This document shows positions 54,237 through 64,000 of a stretch of DNA of 64,000 nucleotides, piece by piece (within the stretch, counting starts at the first letter, position 1; each line of letters starts with the position of its first letter). The DNA comes from G965198795 sp965198795 (GTDB lineage: Bacteria > Pseudomonadota > Alphaproteobacteria > Rhodospirillales > Casp-alpha2), in contig OZ240674.1 in NCBI GenBank assembly GCA_965198795.1, positions 3,038,001 to 3,102,000 on the forward strand, read 5' to 3'. The position numbers and the translations under genes are program-made. The notes beneath the pieces are model-generated. The model did no database searches and was not told the DNA's origin. It saw nothing but the letters and a program-made list of their open reading frames with translations.

Positions 54237-54678
54237 TGTTAAGCCTCCCAAGGGTTACGCCGACGTATATTCGGGGGAAGAAGGGGGCTTTCTGTCAAGC
54301 CGGTTCCGGCGGATTCGGCGCACCGGCGAAACGGTTGTCCAGATCGATTTGTGCGAGGCCCGCCGGGGTGACCGCCCAGGCCGGCGACGAGGGCAGAGTC
54401 TCGTCTGACTCAGGATTAGGCGATCGGCGCCGGTTTCCGGTTTATCGCCGGGTTTTACAGCCATCTATTTCATCAATCGGCCAAAGCCAATATACTGCGC
54501 GCGACGCACACCGGGGCGCTTAGAGCAGATTCCCTTGGCGCAAACGGCCGCCGCAGATTGAGGGGGCGATTGATGACTCCACGCGACATCTCAACGGGAT
54601 TGATGTTTTGCTCTGTCTGACTCTCCCGGGTATCGATGAAAAGCTGTTTTATGCGCGGAGTTAAGGAGTACACGCACC
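54237..54678. other. Intergenic region between ligase and SDR, nothing recognised
   Basis: This 442-base gap lies between two divergent genes and should hold both promoters. I see no gene, no clear sigma-70 boxes and no known riboswitch core. It has AAGGAG ahead of the SDR start and GGGAGG ahead of the ligase start. Confidence 0.6.
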
Positions 54679-55461
54679 ATGACTATAACCGGTAAAGTCG
54701 CTATAGTGACCGGCGCGGCCCAGGGGTTGGGGCAGGCGGTCGCCGAACGGTTCGCCGCCGATGGAGCCAAGGTTGTCCTTTCCGATGTGAACGACAGCAA
54801 GGGTGAGGCCGCCGCCGCCGCCATCCGGGCTCGGGGCGGCGATGTTCGCTATATCCACTGTGATGCGTCCGATTCCGCGAACGTAAACGCCATGGTTGAG
54901 GATGCGGTTAAAACCTATGGCCGGTTGGATATCGCGGTTTGTAACGCCGCCATCGTTCACGCCTGCGATTTTCTGGAGATTACGGAAGAAGACTGGCGCC
55001 GGGTTTTGGATGTCAACTTGACAGGCTTTTTCCTGACTGGCCAGGCCGCCGCGCGTCAAATGGTCGGTCAGGAGACAGGCGGTGTGATCATCAATATGTC
55101 CTCGACCCAGGCCATCGTCGCGACGCCGTCCATCACGTCCTATTGCACCTGCAAGGGAGGTGTTCATCAATTGACCAAGACAATGGCCCTGGCGCTGGCC
55201 CAGAAGGGTGTCCGGGTGAACGCGATCGGCCCAGGGACCATCGCGACGGATATGGCGAACAAGGTGATCAAAGAGTCCGGCGCCACGCACACGGTTCTTT
55301 CCCGCACGCCCATGGGGCGTATGGGAGCGCCTGCGGAGATCGCCAGCGTCGCGGCATTCTTGGCGAGCGATCAGGCGAGCTACATCACGGGAGAAACCAT
55401 CTACGTGGACGGCGGCCGTTTGGCGTTGAACTATACCTGTCCGGTGCCCGGGGAGGCGTAA
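54679..55461 (+). CDS. Short-chain dehydrogenase/reductase (SDR)
   Basis: A 260-residue classical SDR with TGAAQGLGQAVAERFAADGA (NAD(P) motif), DIAVCNAAIVHACDFLEITE in the NNAG region (the first N replaced by C), the catalytic serine in NMSSTQAIVA and the active-site pair in YCTCKGGVHQL (Tyr and Lys). The end is TGETIYVDGGRLALNYTCP, extended by a few residues. The substrate is not identifiable. It converges with trcR. Confidence 0.87.
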   Translation: MTITGKVAIVTGAAQGLGQAVAERFAADGAKVVLSDVNDSKGEAAAAAIRARGGDVRYIHCDASDSANVNAMVEDAVKTYGRLDIAVCNAAIVHACDFLEITEEDWRRVLDVNLTGFFLTGQAAARQMVGQETGGVIINMSSTQAIVATPSITSYCTCKGGVHQLTKTMALALAQKGVRVNAIGPGTIATDMANKVIKESGATHTVLSRTPMGRMGAPAEIASVAAFLASDQASYITGETIYVDGGRLALNYTCPVPGEA

Positions 55462-55524
55462 TTCGATCAGCGCGGTTCTGGCGAATGTCTTGGCGGCGTT
55501 ACAAAACCGGCGCGCTGAGCCGTT

Positions 55525-56199
55525 TTACACGTTGTCCGGTGTATCCCCGGCGGCCGGCGGCGCAGGCGTTCGGAACACGGACTCAGCCGTTGGCGGGGGC
55601 GTTTCCCGTTTGGCGTCAACGATTTCAGCCGGCGCGCCGTAATCGGCAGCCGGTTGCGCCGGGGCGTGCGCCGTCCCGGCCCGCGCACGGGCCAAGGCGA
55701 CGGCCTTCTCCAGGTCAGACGCCTTGCACAGACCCAGACCGGCGGGATTTTGCGGTTTGATGTTAGCGGCGTTGCGGTGACTGCGGTCACGGACGGAATT
55801 GATGGTCGGCTTTGTGGTGCCGATCAATTTGGATATCTGGCCGTCCGACAGTTCCGGGTAGTTCTTAATCAGCCAGGCGATGGCGTCCGGGCGGTCCTGG
55901 CGTTTGGCGACGGGCGTGTAACGCGCGCCTTTTTGGCGCGCTTTTGGGATCGGGATCGATGGTTTGGCCATTTTCAATTCCGCCAAGGGGTCGGCCTGGC
56001 AACGCTCGATCTCTTCCATGGTCAATTCACCCGCCTGGATCGGGTCCAACCCCTGCATGCCGATGGCCACTTCGCCGTCGGCTATGGCTTGAACCTCCAG
56101 CGCGTGCAATTCGCAAAACGCGCCGATCTGTTCGAAGGTGAGGACGGTGTTCTCGACCAGCCAGACGGCGGTCGCTTTGGGCATCAAGGGGCGCGGCAT
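55525..56199 (-). CDS. trcR: Cell cycle transcriptional regulator TrcR (DUF1013)
   Basis: A 224-residue alphaproteobacterial protein of the DUF1013/TrcR family. The N-terminal part, LMPKATAVWLVENTVLTFEQ then IGAFCELHALEVQAIADGEV, is a helix-turn-helix-like module. A second one is IAWLIKNYPELSDGQISKLI with GTTKPTINSVRDRSHRN. The alanine/proline-rich tail is variable. The family has been linked to cell cycle control of transcription. The ATG at 56199 follows GGGAGAG. It shares the neighbourhood with the quinone oxidoreductase and DUF1192 genes, an arrangement frequent in this class. Confidence 0.88.
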   Translation of the reverse strand: MPRPLMPKATAVWLVENTVLTFEQIGAFCELHALEVQAIADGEVAIGMQGLDPIQAGELTMEEIERCQADPLAELKMAKPSIPIPKARQKGARYTPVAKRQDRPDAIAWLIKNYPELSDGQISKLIGTTKPTINSVRDRSHRNAANIKPQNPAGLGLCKASDLEKAVALARARAGTAHAPAQPAADYGAPAEIVDAKRETPPPTAESVFRTPAPPAAGDTPDNV

Positions 56200-56412
56200 G
56201 GCGGACTCTCCCAATTGAAATCTGCAAAACAGTTTTCCAGAAGGCGTCAGCGTCGCGCGCGGCCCGGCGAAAATCCCGGGCCGGACCGCTCGCTGATCAG
56301 CCGACGATCCGGAAGATATCCTTTCTAAGGCTCAAGGCGTCTTGAAAAGGACGGACCCTGTATATCTTGAATTTAGGCGCGGGCAAAGGACAAAGCGGAA
56401 AAACTCCCGCGA

Positions 56413-57411
56413 TTATGTGACATCAAGCACGATCTTGCCGATATGCTCGCTGCTTTCCATCAAGCGATGCGCGGCGTTCGCTCCGGTCAACGGAAAGGTC
56501 TTGTAGAGTTGCGGTTTGATCTTGCCCGCTTCGATCAAGGGCCAGATTTTTTCTCTCAGCGCGGCCGCGATCTCCCCCTTGCGCTCAACGGATTGGACGC
56601 GAAGGGTGGAACCGGTGATGGTGAGCCGCTTCAACATCACCGTCATGAAATTGACCTCCGCCTTCGAGCCCTTCATGAAGGCGATATTGACCAGGCGGCC
56701 GTCACGGTTGAGCAGCTTGATGTTTTTGGGCAGGTAGTCGCCGCCGACCATATCCAGGATGACGTCGGCCCCCTTGCCGCCGGTCGCTTCTCTCAAGACT
56801 TCAACGAAGTCTTCCTCGCGGTAATTGATGGCGCGTTCGGCGCCCAGCTTTTCGCACGCCGCGCATTTGTCCGCGCTGCCCGCGGTGGCGAAAACGCGCG
56901 CTCCCATCTCGGCGGCGACTTGGATGGCCGTGGTGCCGATACCGCTCGCGCCGCCGTGCACCAAAAAAGTCTCCCCCGGTTTCAAGGCGCCCCGCTCAAG
57001 GACGTTGGTCCAAACGGTCATGAAGGTTTCCGGCAGCGCGGCGGCCTCCGCCATGGACAGGTTCTTTGGCGCCGGCAAACACTGAGGAACCGGAGCGGTG
57101 ACGTATTCGCCGTATCCGCCGCCAGCGACCAGAGCGCAGATGGCGTCGCCTTCCCTCAGGTCCGTTACGCCGTCTCCCAAGGCGACGACGACGCCGGAGA
57201 CCTCCAGGCCCGGAATGTCTGTGACGCCCGGGGGCGGGTCATAATGGCCCTCGCGCTGCATGACGTCCGGACGGTTTACCCCGGCGTGCGCGACTTTGAC
57301 CAGAACCTCGCCGGCCCCCGGTTCGGGGACAGGGCGTGTCGTGGGCGTCAGGACATCGGGTCCGCCGGGCTTGATGATCTCAATGCAAGACATGGTTTCC
57401 GGAAGAGACAT
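56413..57411 (-). CDS. NAD(P)H quinone oxidoreductase, PIG3/MDR family
   Basis: A 332-residue zinc-free medium-chain dehydrogenase. It has GEVLVKVAHAGVNRPDVMQR and GHYDPPPG at the N-terminus, the Rossmann motif LVHGGASGIGTTAIQVAAEM and ILDMVGGDYLPKN, and RLTITGSTLRVQSVERKGEI near the end, all typical of the TP53I3/PIG3 group. These reduce quinones or enoyl substrates with NADPH. AGGAG lies seven bases before the ATG. It is divergent from the DUF1192 gene by 97 bases. Confidence 0.9.
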   Translation of the reverse strand: MSLPETMSCIEIIKPGGPDVLTPTTRPVPEPGAGEVLVKVAHAGVNRPDVMQREGHYDPPPGVTDIPGLEVSGVVVALGDGVTDLREGDAICALVAGGGYGEYVTAPVPQCLPAPKNLSMAEAAALPETFMTVWTNVLERGALKPGETFLVHGGASGIGTTAIQVAAEMGARVFATAGSADKCAACEKLGAERAINYREEDFVEVLREATGGKGADVILDMVGGDYLPKNIKLLNRDGRLVNIAFMKGSKAEVNFMTVMLKRLTITGSTLRVQSVERKGEIAAALREKIWPLIEAGKIKPQLYKTFPLTGANAAHRLMESSEHIGKIVLDVT

Positions 57412-57508
57412 GGACGGCTCCTGATCAAGGTGGGCGCAGGGCTGGAAGTCAGCGAGCGGGAGGGGTTATGCTCTAACCGGTCATACGTTGGGAGACAAGG
57501 GGACAGCC

Positions 57509-57691
57509 ATGGAAATGGATGATCTGAATCCACCAACAAAGAAATCTCGAAAGAAGAATCTTGAGGTGATGTCGATTGAGGCGTTGGGCGAATATATCGA
57601 GGAATTGAAAGCCGAGATCGCGCGCGCCGAGGAGGCGGCCGCGGGTAAGCGGGATGCGCGTTCGGCGGCCGAGGCTGTTTTCAAATCCTAA
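57509..57691 (+). CDS. DUF1192 small protein
   Basis: A 60-residue alphaproteobacterial protein. The core MSIEALGEYIEELKAEIARA then EAAAGKRDARSAAEAVFKS matches DUF1192, a short coiled-coil family of unknown function. A basic stretch, PPTKKSRKKNLEV, precedes the coil. AAGGGGA lies about six bases before the ATG at 57509. It overlaps the converging gene by four bases. Confidence 0.88.
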   Translation: MEMDDLNPPTKKSRKKNLEVMSIEALGEYIEELKAEIARAEEAAAGKRDARSAAEAVFKS

Positions 57692-57951
57692 ATGGTTTCG
57701 TTGCGCGCGGCGGCGCGCGCCATCATTCGCCGGCGCTTTTTCCGAGAGTGAATAAACATCAGCCAGCCGATGGGACCCAGGAACAGCACAATGACCAGCC
57801 ACCCTGTCCGCGGGCTAAAGGGGCAGCCGCCGCCCCGCGCGCCTTCGGGCGCCGTCTCCCGGCGACCGCCAATGTCACGGCTAAGCGCCACGTGGGCGAA
57901 CGGGAGCGCGAGGCCGAAAATCAGAATTGCCCAGGCGTAGGCCGCATCCAT
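57688..57951 (-). CDS. Small two-helix membrane protein
   Basis: An 87-residue protein with two hydrophobic helices, AYAWAILIFGLALPFAHVAL and GWLVIVLFLGPIGWLMFIHS, the second followed by a very basic end (RKKRRRMMARAAARNETI). The second helix resembles the PLDc_N-type membrane segment found in small proteins and phospholipase-D-like enzymes. The function is unknown. The start at 57951 is an ATG. Confidence 0.6.
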   Translation of the reverse strand: MDAAYAWAILIFGLALPFAHVALSRDIGGRRETAPEGARGGGCPFSPRTGWLVIVLFLGPIGWLMFIHSRKKRRRMMARAAARNETI

Positions 57952-58240
57952 GCCGGGTCTCCTTTCGCGGCCTTATACAGCGAGTGAGGATGATCGGACG
58001 TCAAGAGGTATTTTATCGGGATTACGGCCACAAAGCCGTTGACCGCGTAGAAAAAGGCTGGCTAAGTTTTCCGCCGTCAACGGTCAGTTTGACAGGTAGA
58101 GGCTTGAACAACTTGTAAAAAGTTGCGGAGGGGTCGTCGGTTTGCCGGCGGCCCTTTTTCCATGACCCGTATCCATGACCGGGCGGCGGCGGTCCGAACG
58201 CTTTCTTGTCGTCTTCCACCCAATGGAGGCTTCTCAATCC

Positions 58241-58693
58241 ATGGCGGACAACCCTTCGGAAACTCGTAATAATTACAATCATTTCCTAGAGATACAGACC
58301 CGTTGGTCCGACAACGACGTCTATGGGCATGTGAACAATGTGACCTATTACAGTTATTTCGACACAATCGTGAATTGCTATCTCATTGATCAGGGGGGCT
58401 TGGACATTCATGACGGCGGCGTGGTTGGCTTCGCCGTTGAAACCCATTGCAACTTCTTTAAGCCCATCGCTTACCCGGACCGGGTGACGGCCGCTTTACG
58501 CGTTGGCGAATTGGGGCGTTCCAGCGTTCGCTATGAAGTCGCGATTTTCCGGGACGGCGAGGACGACGCGGCGGCGGCCGGGCATTTCGTCCATGTCTTC
58601 GTTGACCGGCAGACAGATCGACCGGCGGCGATTCCCGGCAGTGTCAGGGCGGCGCTGGAACCATTGCTGGTTGGCGGCGCAGGTGACCTTTGA
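58241..58693 (+). CDS. Acyl-CoA thioesterase (4-hydroxybenzoyl-CoA thioesterase-like, hotdog fold)
   Basis: A 150-residue hotdog-fold thioesterase. The active-site block is IQTRWSDNDVYGHVNNVTYY, with the catalytic Asp position, followed by FDTIVNCYLIDQGGLD, ETHCNFFKPIAYPDRVTAAL and AAAAGHFVHVFVDRQTDRPA. It would hydrolyse an acyl-CoA in the cytoplasm. I chose the ATG at 58241; a second ATG six codons earlier (58223) is possible. A copy of its C-terminal third follows immediately (58726-58858), so duplication may have occurred here. Confidence 0.88.
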   Translation: MADNPSETRNNYNHFLEIQTRWSDNDVYGHVNNVTYYSYFDTIVNCYLIDQGGLDIHDGGVVGFAVETHCNFFKPIAYPDRVTAALRVGELGRSSVRYEVAIFRDGEDDAAAAGHFVHVFVDRQTDRPAAIPGSVRAALEPLLVGGAGDL

Positions 58694-58725
58694 CGCCTCC
58701 AAGGACGACACCCCGCTCCCAGCAT

Positions 58726-58858
58726 CGCCTTCGCACTGGCGTTGTTTGGTCAAGGGCGGGAGACGCTGGCGGCGGCCGGACGGTTCGTCCACGTCTACGC
58801 CGACCCGAAGGACGGCGGGCCCCGTCCCATTACGGAACCGCTCGTGGAAAAGCACTAG
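58726..58858 (+). pseudogene. Fragment of a second thioesterase, cut off at an IS boundary
   Basis: In the frame ending at 58858 this reads FALALFGQGRETLAAAGRFV then HVYADPKDGGPRP, resembling the C-terminal third of the preceding thioesterase (AAAAGHFVHVFVDRQTDRPA). No 5' part exists. The TAG stop lies in the CTAG that bounds the IS630-type element. So this is a leftover of a tandem or recombined copy. Confidence 0.7.
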
Positions 58859-59921
58859 AATTTCTTTCGGTTAGGCATACGCATATCCGGAGTTTCCGGG
58901 ATGGTTTTTGCATTGCCGGGGCGCGAGCTGAGCCGGGGCGCGAGCTGATCAAGGAGAGTTCCGGTTTGCCGCCATGCGCCTTCTTTAGTTCTTTCCCCGG
59001 CTCTTCTCATTAACCTTTCGGGCTTCGCGAAGAGTTGTTCGACGGGGGTCAGCTCTGGGCTGTATGGCGGTAAAAAGAAGATGTGCGCTCCCGCCTCGCG
59101 AATGGCTTTGCGGACGGCGTCTCTCTTGCGGGATGACGGATCGTCCAGCATCGCCACGTCATCACGTCACCACGCCGCCAAGCTTCGGAACGGGCGCCAG
59201 GAACCCCCGCGCCCATGCGAGGAAACGCCCGGCGGTGAGCGGTTCCTCGAAACCGCAAGGAGCGCTAACGCCGTCATGCCCCGGAGCCGCAACGAAGGTC
59301 ATGGTCATCCAGCGGCCAACAGAGGCCTTGGTCAACAGGGAATTGGTCAACAGGGGCCTTGGGCCGACAGGGGCTCGCCCTTCGGGCTCCAGCCATGAGC
59401 GGGCGTCATGCTGGTCCAAGTCTTGGTTCAGGTCTTGGTCCGGGTCCCGCCGATGAAGACCAGTCTATAAGGCGCAGTTCGTTTCTGACGCTTCCGCCGC
59501 TGTTGGCGGCGATAAGCAATATCGGGTCTATCCCGCCCGCTGGCGAAGATCGTTTTTGTCGAAACCGGTCCCTTCCTTGCGCCGGTCCCTTCCTTGCGGA
59601 AGAACTTCGCCAGCATGGATGGAACGGCCTTGATCCCGTGACCCGCGCCCAGAGGTCCCGGCAAAGCGCCGCGAGAGTGAGATCAGGCTTCACCTCAATC
59701 CGCCTCGAAAGCCGCGTGCGCGCCAAAGGCCGAGCAGACCGGCGCAGCCCCCCGGTTCCAACCCCGGTTCCAATCGGACGCCGCCGCTCATCACGCACCG
59801 CCGCGTCAACCCATTCGGCCACTGTCGAAGCACTGAGACCAAACCGCATGGCCGCACTGCGGCGGGTCGCGCCGCCGTCCAAAACCGCGTCAATCACACG
59901 ATCCGTCAAATCCTGATCCAA
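58855..59921 (-). pseudogene. IS630 transposase, frameshifted
   Basis: Three pieces in different frames on the - strand. The first (from about 59921) has a helix-turn-helix: VIDAVLDGGATRRSAAMRFG with LSASTVAEWVDAAVRD. The second (59419-59162) has TKASVGRWMTMTFVAAPGHD then GVSAPCGFEEPLTAGRFLAW, matching the DDE domain. The third (59157-58855) has LDDPSSRKRDAVRKAIREAG and FFLPPYSPELTPVEQLFAKP, the family's third catalytic block. Shifts near 59410 and 59160 break the frame, and short duplicated-looking insertions (LLTNSLLT) are visible. Confidence 0.85.
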
Positions 59922-60016
59922 AGCTTTCGGCGTAAAGGCTGGCCTCCTCGTTCCAGCCTCTATCTTGAACCATCAATTCGGCAACTTCGATTCAAGCTGT
60001 TCGAAACAGACTCTAG
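58855..60016 (-). mobile_element. IS630-family element, decayed
   Basis: About 1.16 kb flanked by CTAG at 58855-58858 and 60013-60016, the known IS630 target motif. The inner ends, CTAGAATTTCTTTCG and, on the opposite strand, CTAGAGTCTGTTTCG, match at most positions and form terminal inverted repeats. The transposase inside is broken (see the separate entry). The element lies between the thioesterase fragment and chaC, and the right CTAG is 13 bases from the chaC stop. Confidence 0.75.
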
Positions 60017-60028
60017 GGCAGACCGACT

Positions 60029-60688
60029 CTAGTCCAGCGCCTTGATGCGGCGCATCAACTCTTCCAGGTTCGAGTCTGTGACGCCCAGCTTTTCCAGTTC
60101 GATCAACAAGTTCTCCAAGTACTCCTGGTTGCCGCCATACCGCCCGGTGGCCACCGCCATGCACGCGGCCATTTCATCCAGCGGCAGGGGTCCCGCGTAG
60201 AGTTCATGGTCCCGATTGACGACGAAGGTAAGCGAGCGGACGGTTCGACCGTCGGTCCGGCCGTTCTCCACCTCCACATCGACCCAACGGGCGAGGTAGA
60301 CGCCAGTGTGTTGTTCCCGGTCCCAGAGCGCTTCGAGGTCCCGGTCGAGATTATCCTCGCAAAGTTCAAGGACAAGTCCCCGGACGCTCGCACCTTCCTC
60401 ATACTCGATACAAAGGCCCAAACCAGGGTTATCCGGCGTTCCGCGCGCCCGCGTCGTCCAGATATGAAAGCGGCGGCGGTAATCCCGCAGACGGCCCGCG
60501 TAAACCTCCAGCGCCGCGCATTCCGGATTCCACATGAGCGACCCGAAGGCGAACACGCGGAACGGCTCGCCATGAGGCCGGCCGGCCAAAACCTTCTCCC
60601 GCCCGGCCCGTTTCTCTTCCGCCGTATTCACGCGGAAACTTCCGGGCGGCGCCTTGCGGCCCACTGTTCGCCCGGAGCCGGAAGTCAT
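60029..60688 (-). CDS. chaC: Glutathione-specific gamma-glutamylcyclotransferase (ChaC)
   Basis: A 219-residue ChaC-family protein that breaks glutathione to 5-oxoproline and cysteinylglycine. It has the substrate-binding FRVFAFGSLMWNPE (near residue 45), RGTPDNPGLGLCIEYEEGAS, the catalytic glutamate in LWDREQHTGVYLARW, and ending GNQEYLENLLIELEKLGV. The ATG follows directly on the prfC stop (TAGATG), but no ribosome site is evident, so the true start may be a later codon (residues 1-40 look poorly conserved). Confidence 0.9.
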   Translation of the reverse strand: MTSGSGRTVGRKAPPGSFRVNTAEEKRAGREKVLAGRPHGEPFRVFAFGSLMWNPECAALEVYAGRLRDYRRRFHIWTTRARGTPDNPGLGLCIEYEEGASVRGLVLELCEDNLDRDLEALWDREQHTGVYLARWVDVEVENGRTDGRTVRSLTFVVNRDHELYAGPLPLDEMAACMAVATGRYGGNQEYLENLLIELEKLGVTDSNLEELMRRIKALD

Positions 60689-62275
<1,587 letters not shown>

Positions 62276-62408
62276 GGAAACCGGTATCAAAAATGAAAGA
62301 CGCGACGACGTGCCGGGCCGTCATCATACTTGGTGGTGAATTTAGCGCCAAAACCCCGGACCGTCAGCCTTTTTTACACGAGCGACGCCCCTGGCCTAGG
62401 CCCAGGAC

Positions 62409-63330
62409 TCATTGATCGCGAGAGAAGCTGACGGCTGCGGCGGCGCATAATATTGCGAAAAAGAGGGCGTGAGCGCACCTGTCACATCGGGTTGCGATAC
62501 ATCTGCGGTCCTTGAGCTTCGCCATCATGTTCTCGACCGTGCGCCGGGTTTTGTAGAGCGCCTTGGCGCGGGCGAGCGGCGCCGTTCCGCTCCCGGCCGG
62601 TGGTCCGCTCCCACCCGGCGGGATGCGGCGGGTGACGCGCCCCCTGCGTTATTCTTTCACCACCCCCGCCTTCACCTTGCCGCCCCCGCGAAGGCGGGGG
62701 TCCAGATCAACCTCCGTCACTCGATCATCGGTTGGAACGCGGGCCGCCCCGCTGGATTCCCGCCCGCGATCAGGGCGTGCGCGGCGGGCAAGCTGTTCCC
62801 GGCGAGGCGCGCGCCCCTGGCCGTTCATCGTGGCCGTTCATCTGGCCGTTCATCTGGCCTTCGCTGCGCAACAGGATGACCGGTTCGCCGTCTTGACCGG
62901 CGGCGGCGTGGCGTTTCGGGTTCAGGCCGCCCTTGGCCCGCCCGATACGGCGGGGCCTATCCTCTTTTTGAGCAGACCCCTTTTTGAGCAAACCCGCCGC
63001 TGTGCGGCGCGTCTTCAGGTGCGCGCCGCCGGTCATCACGCGGTCCGGCCCGCCAGCGTCTTCGGCAAGCGATGCGAGGGTGCGGCCAGGCGCGCCCAAC
63101 CGGTCCCGCCGCGCGAAACGGTTGCACAGCGTCTTGCGCGGGCCGTAATCCTGGCGCGCGCGCCGCGCCGGCGAAGACTGCGGCGAATGGCATGAACGAC
63201 GCCCGAAACGGCCCGCTGGCCATCAACACTGGCAACCCGCGCGGCGGCGGAAAGCGGGGCCCGGCGCGCCGGAGGCGTTCCGCCGTCAGCCAGAATCGAC
63301 CGCTCGTCCGATCTCTCCCGTGATGCGCGC
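62409..63330 (-). pseudogene. IS5-family transposase, wrecked and split by a repeat
   Basis: On the - strand the pieces run in order: FWLTAERLRRAGPRFPPP (N-terminus), DYGPRKTLCNRFARRDRLG, RVMTGGAHLKTRRTAAGLLK, RRIGRAKGGLNPKRHAAAGQ then ILLRSEGQMNG, a palindromic repeat, and last IPPGGSGPP, ALYKTRRTVENMMAKLKDRR and CDRCAHALFFAILCAAAVSF with a stop at 62409. These match successive blocks of IS5-type transposases, but in several frames, with the middle replaced by the repeat at 62640-62765. It is not functional. The IS remnant fills most of the prfC-recA gap. Confidence 0.85.
62640..62765. repeat. Dispersed palindromic repeat, copy B, inside the IS5 remnant
   Basis: Contains AAGGCGGGGGTCCAGATCAA (62691-62710) and the 45-base block at 62719-62763 that matches copy A at 42614-42658 with about six differences. 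CCCCCGC/GCGGGGG arms just before it form a hairpin (62683-62700). It interrupts the decayed transposase between the LRSEGQMNG part and the LYKTRRTVENM part, so it entered after the IS element. Confidence 0.8.
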
Positions 63331-63391
63331 CGTTGAACAGAGACGTCACTGTAAACCATAACCGCAAACCAAAAAACAAGGGGGCTTAAGT

Positions 63392-64000
63392 CTAGGTTTC
63401 CCCCTCGCCGGCGGACACACCGTCCACGCCGTTCTCCATGCCGCCGGGACCGGTCATCATCTCCTCGCCCAAGAGACCAGCGTTCTGGCGGATCAAGCCT
63501 TCGATCCTTTTGGCCTTTTCGGGATGATCGCGCAGGAACTGTTTGGCGTTTTCCCGGCCCTGGCCGATCCGCTCAGAGTCGAACGAGAACCAGGCTCCGG
63601 ATTTCTCAATGATGCCGCCTTTGACGCCCAAATCCAAGATTTCGCCCATCTTGGAAACACCCTCGCCGTACATGATGTCGAATTCCACCTGCTTGAAGGG
63701 CGGCGCCATCTTGTTCTTCACAACCTTTACACGGGTCTGGTTGCCGATCACCTCATCCCGGTCCTTGATTGATCCGATGCGGCGGATTTCCATGCGAACA
63801 GAGGAATAGAACTTCAGCGCGTTGCCGCCCGTCGTGGTTTCTGGATTTCCGAACATTACACCGATCTTCATACGAATCTGGTTGATGAAGATCACGAGCG
63901 TATTCGACTTGGAGACGGATGAGGTAAGCTTGCGCAGCGCCTGGCTCATCAAGCGCGCCTGCAGACCCACATGGGTGTCGCCCATCTCGCCCTCCAACTC
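63392..64000 (-). CDS. recA: Recombinase A (RecA), C-terminal part
   Basis: The last 202 codons; the gene starts beyond the right edge. It includes SNTLVIFINQIRMKIGVMFG, the L2-loop segment NPETTTGGNALKFYSSVRME, RVKVVKNKMAPPFKQVEFDI and MYGEGVSKMGEILDLGVKGG, all standard RecA. The C-terminus, EEMMTGPGGMENGVDGVSAG, is a usual variable acidic tail. RecA binds single-stranded DNA for homologous recombination and SOS induction. No terminator is clear between it and the IS remnant. Confidence 0.97.
   Translation of the reverse strand, partial: ELEGEMGDTHVGLQARLMSQALRKLTSSVSKSNTLVIFINQIRMKIGVMFGNPETTTGGNALKFYSSVRMEIRRIGSIKDRDEVIGNQTRVKVVKNKMAPPFKQVEFDIMYGEGVSKMGEILDLGVKGGIIEKSGAWFSFDSERIGQGRENAKQFLRDHPEKAKRIEGLIRQNAGLLGEEMMTGPGGMENGVDGVSAGEGET

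Noticed and set aside
54237..54678. Riboswitch or small RNA in the long divergent gap
   Set aside because: No known aptamer core or conserved stem with terminator was seen; only GC-rich non-coding sequence.
56413..57411. AcuI-type acryloyl-CoA reductase of DMSP metabolism
   Set aside because: The sequence matches the PIG3 quinone oxidoreductase group, and its neighbours (TrcR, DUF1192) are cell-cycle and unknown genes, so the DMSP link is not supported.

Overview
This window is GC-rich DNA from an alphaproteobacterium, most likely a Rhodospirillales-type lineage. The evidence is its set of lineage-typical genes: an RcdA/DUF1465 protein, TrcR/DUF1013, DUF1192 beside a quinone oxidoreductase, a huge membrane-anchored coiled-coil protein, and the order HDAC-like, xseB, ispA, dxs, tlyA. 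It is ordinary chromosome, ending inside recA, with scattered decayed mobile elements. I see no tRNA, rRNA, prophage or CRISPR array; one structural RNA (RNase P RNA) is present.

Layout. 1-7 kb: a cytoplasmic sulfite dehydrogenase operon (soeABC, - strand) faces away from a sulfate activation operon (cysD, cysNC). 7-23 kb: housekeeping genes, namely a C-terminal protease, a DHH phosphoesterase, heme A synthase ctaA, the siroheme enzyme SUMT, a 1391-residue protein built of 25-residue repeats, an SDR, pdxH, a frameshifted 17 kDa-antigen lipoprotein, a DnaJ-class chaperone, a YihY membrane protein, fabI and aroC. 23.2-25.3 kb: one AT-rich gene of foreign character encodes a flippase-like domain joined to an O-antigen-ligase-like domain. 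25.5-34 kb: a TPR protein, a rhodanese, tlyA and the isoprenoid block dxs-ispA-xseB, then an HDAC-like deacylase and a WD40/cytochrome c fusion. 34-38.4 kb: an RND efflux adaptor and pump.

38.4-48.2 kb: an IS630 tail, a bacterial voltage-gated sodium channel, a CMP-KDO synthetase with a histidine phosphatase, a PQQ-type sugar dehydrogenase, an EamA transporter and the RcdA-like protein. Next comes a DmdA/GcvT-like demethylase divergent from an acyl-CoA ligase and an SDR. 48.2-54.2 kb: an internally deleted IS5 remnant, rnpB, ampD, a TerB-DnaJ protein, DUF3750, a lipoprotein, a palindrome-rich spacer and a second acyl-CoA ligase. 54.7-64 kb: an SDR, trcR, quinone oxidoreductase, DUF1192, a thioesterase followed by a thioesterase fragment cut off at an IS630 boundary, chaC, prfC, a wrecked IS5 transposase holding an inserted palindromic repeat, and recA.

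Taken together, the window covers sulfur handling (sulfite oxidation, sulfate activation, siroheme, possibly methyl-sulfur compounds), isoprenoid and heme supply, envelope building (fabI, kdsB, ampD, ligase-like gene) and alphaproteobacterial cell-cycle regulators. I found no clearly unprecedented multi-gene system. The most unusual items are the 25-residue-repeat giant protein, the AT-rich flippase/ligase fusion, the WD40-cytochrome c fusion, the DmdA-like locus, and a family of dispersed palindromes, one of them sitting inside a dead transposase.
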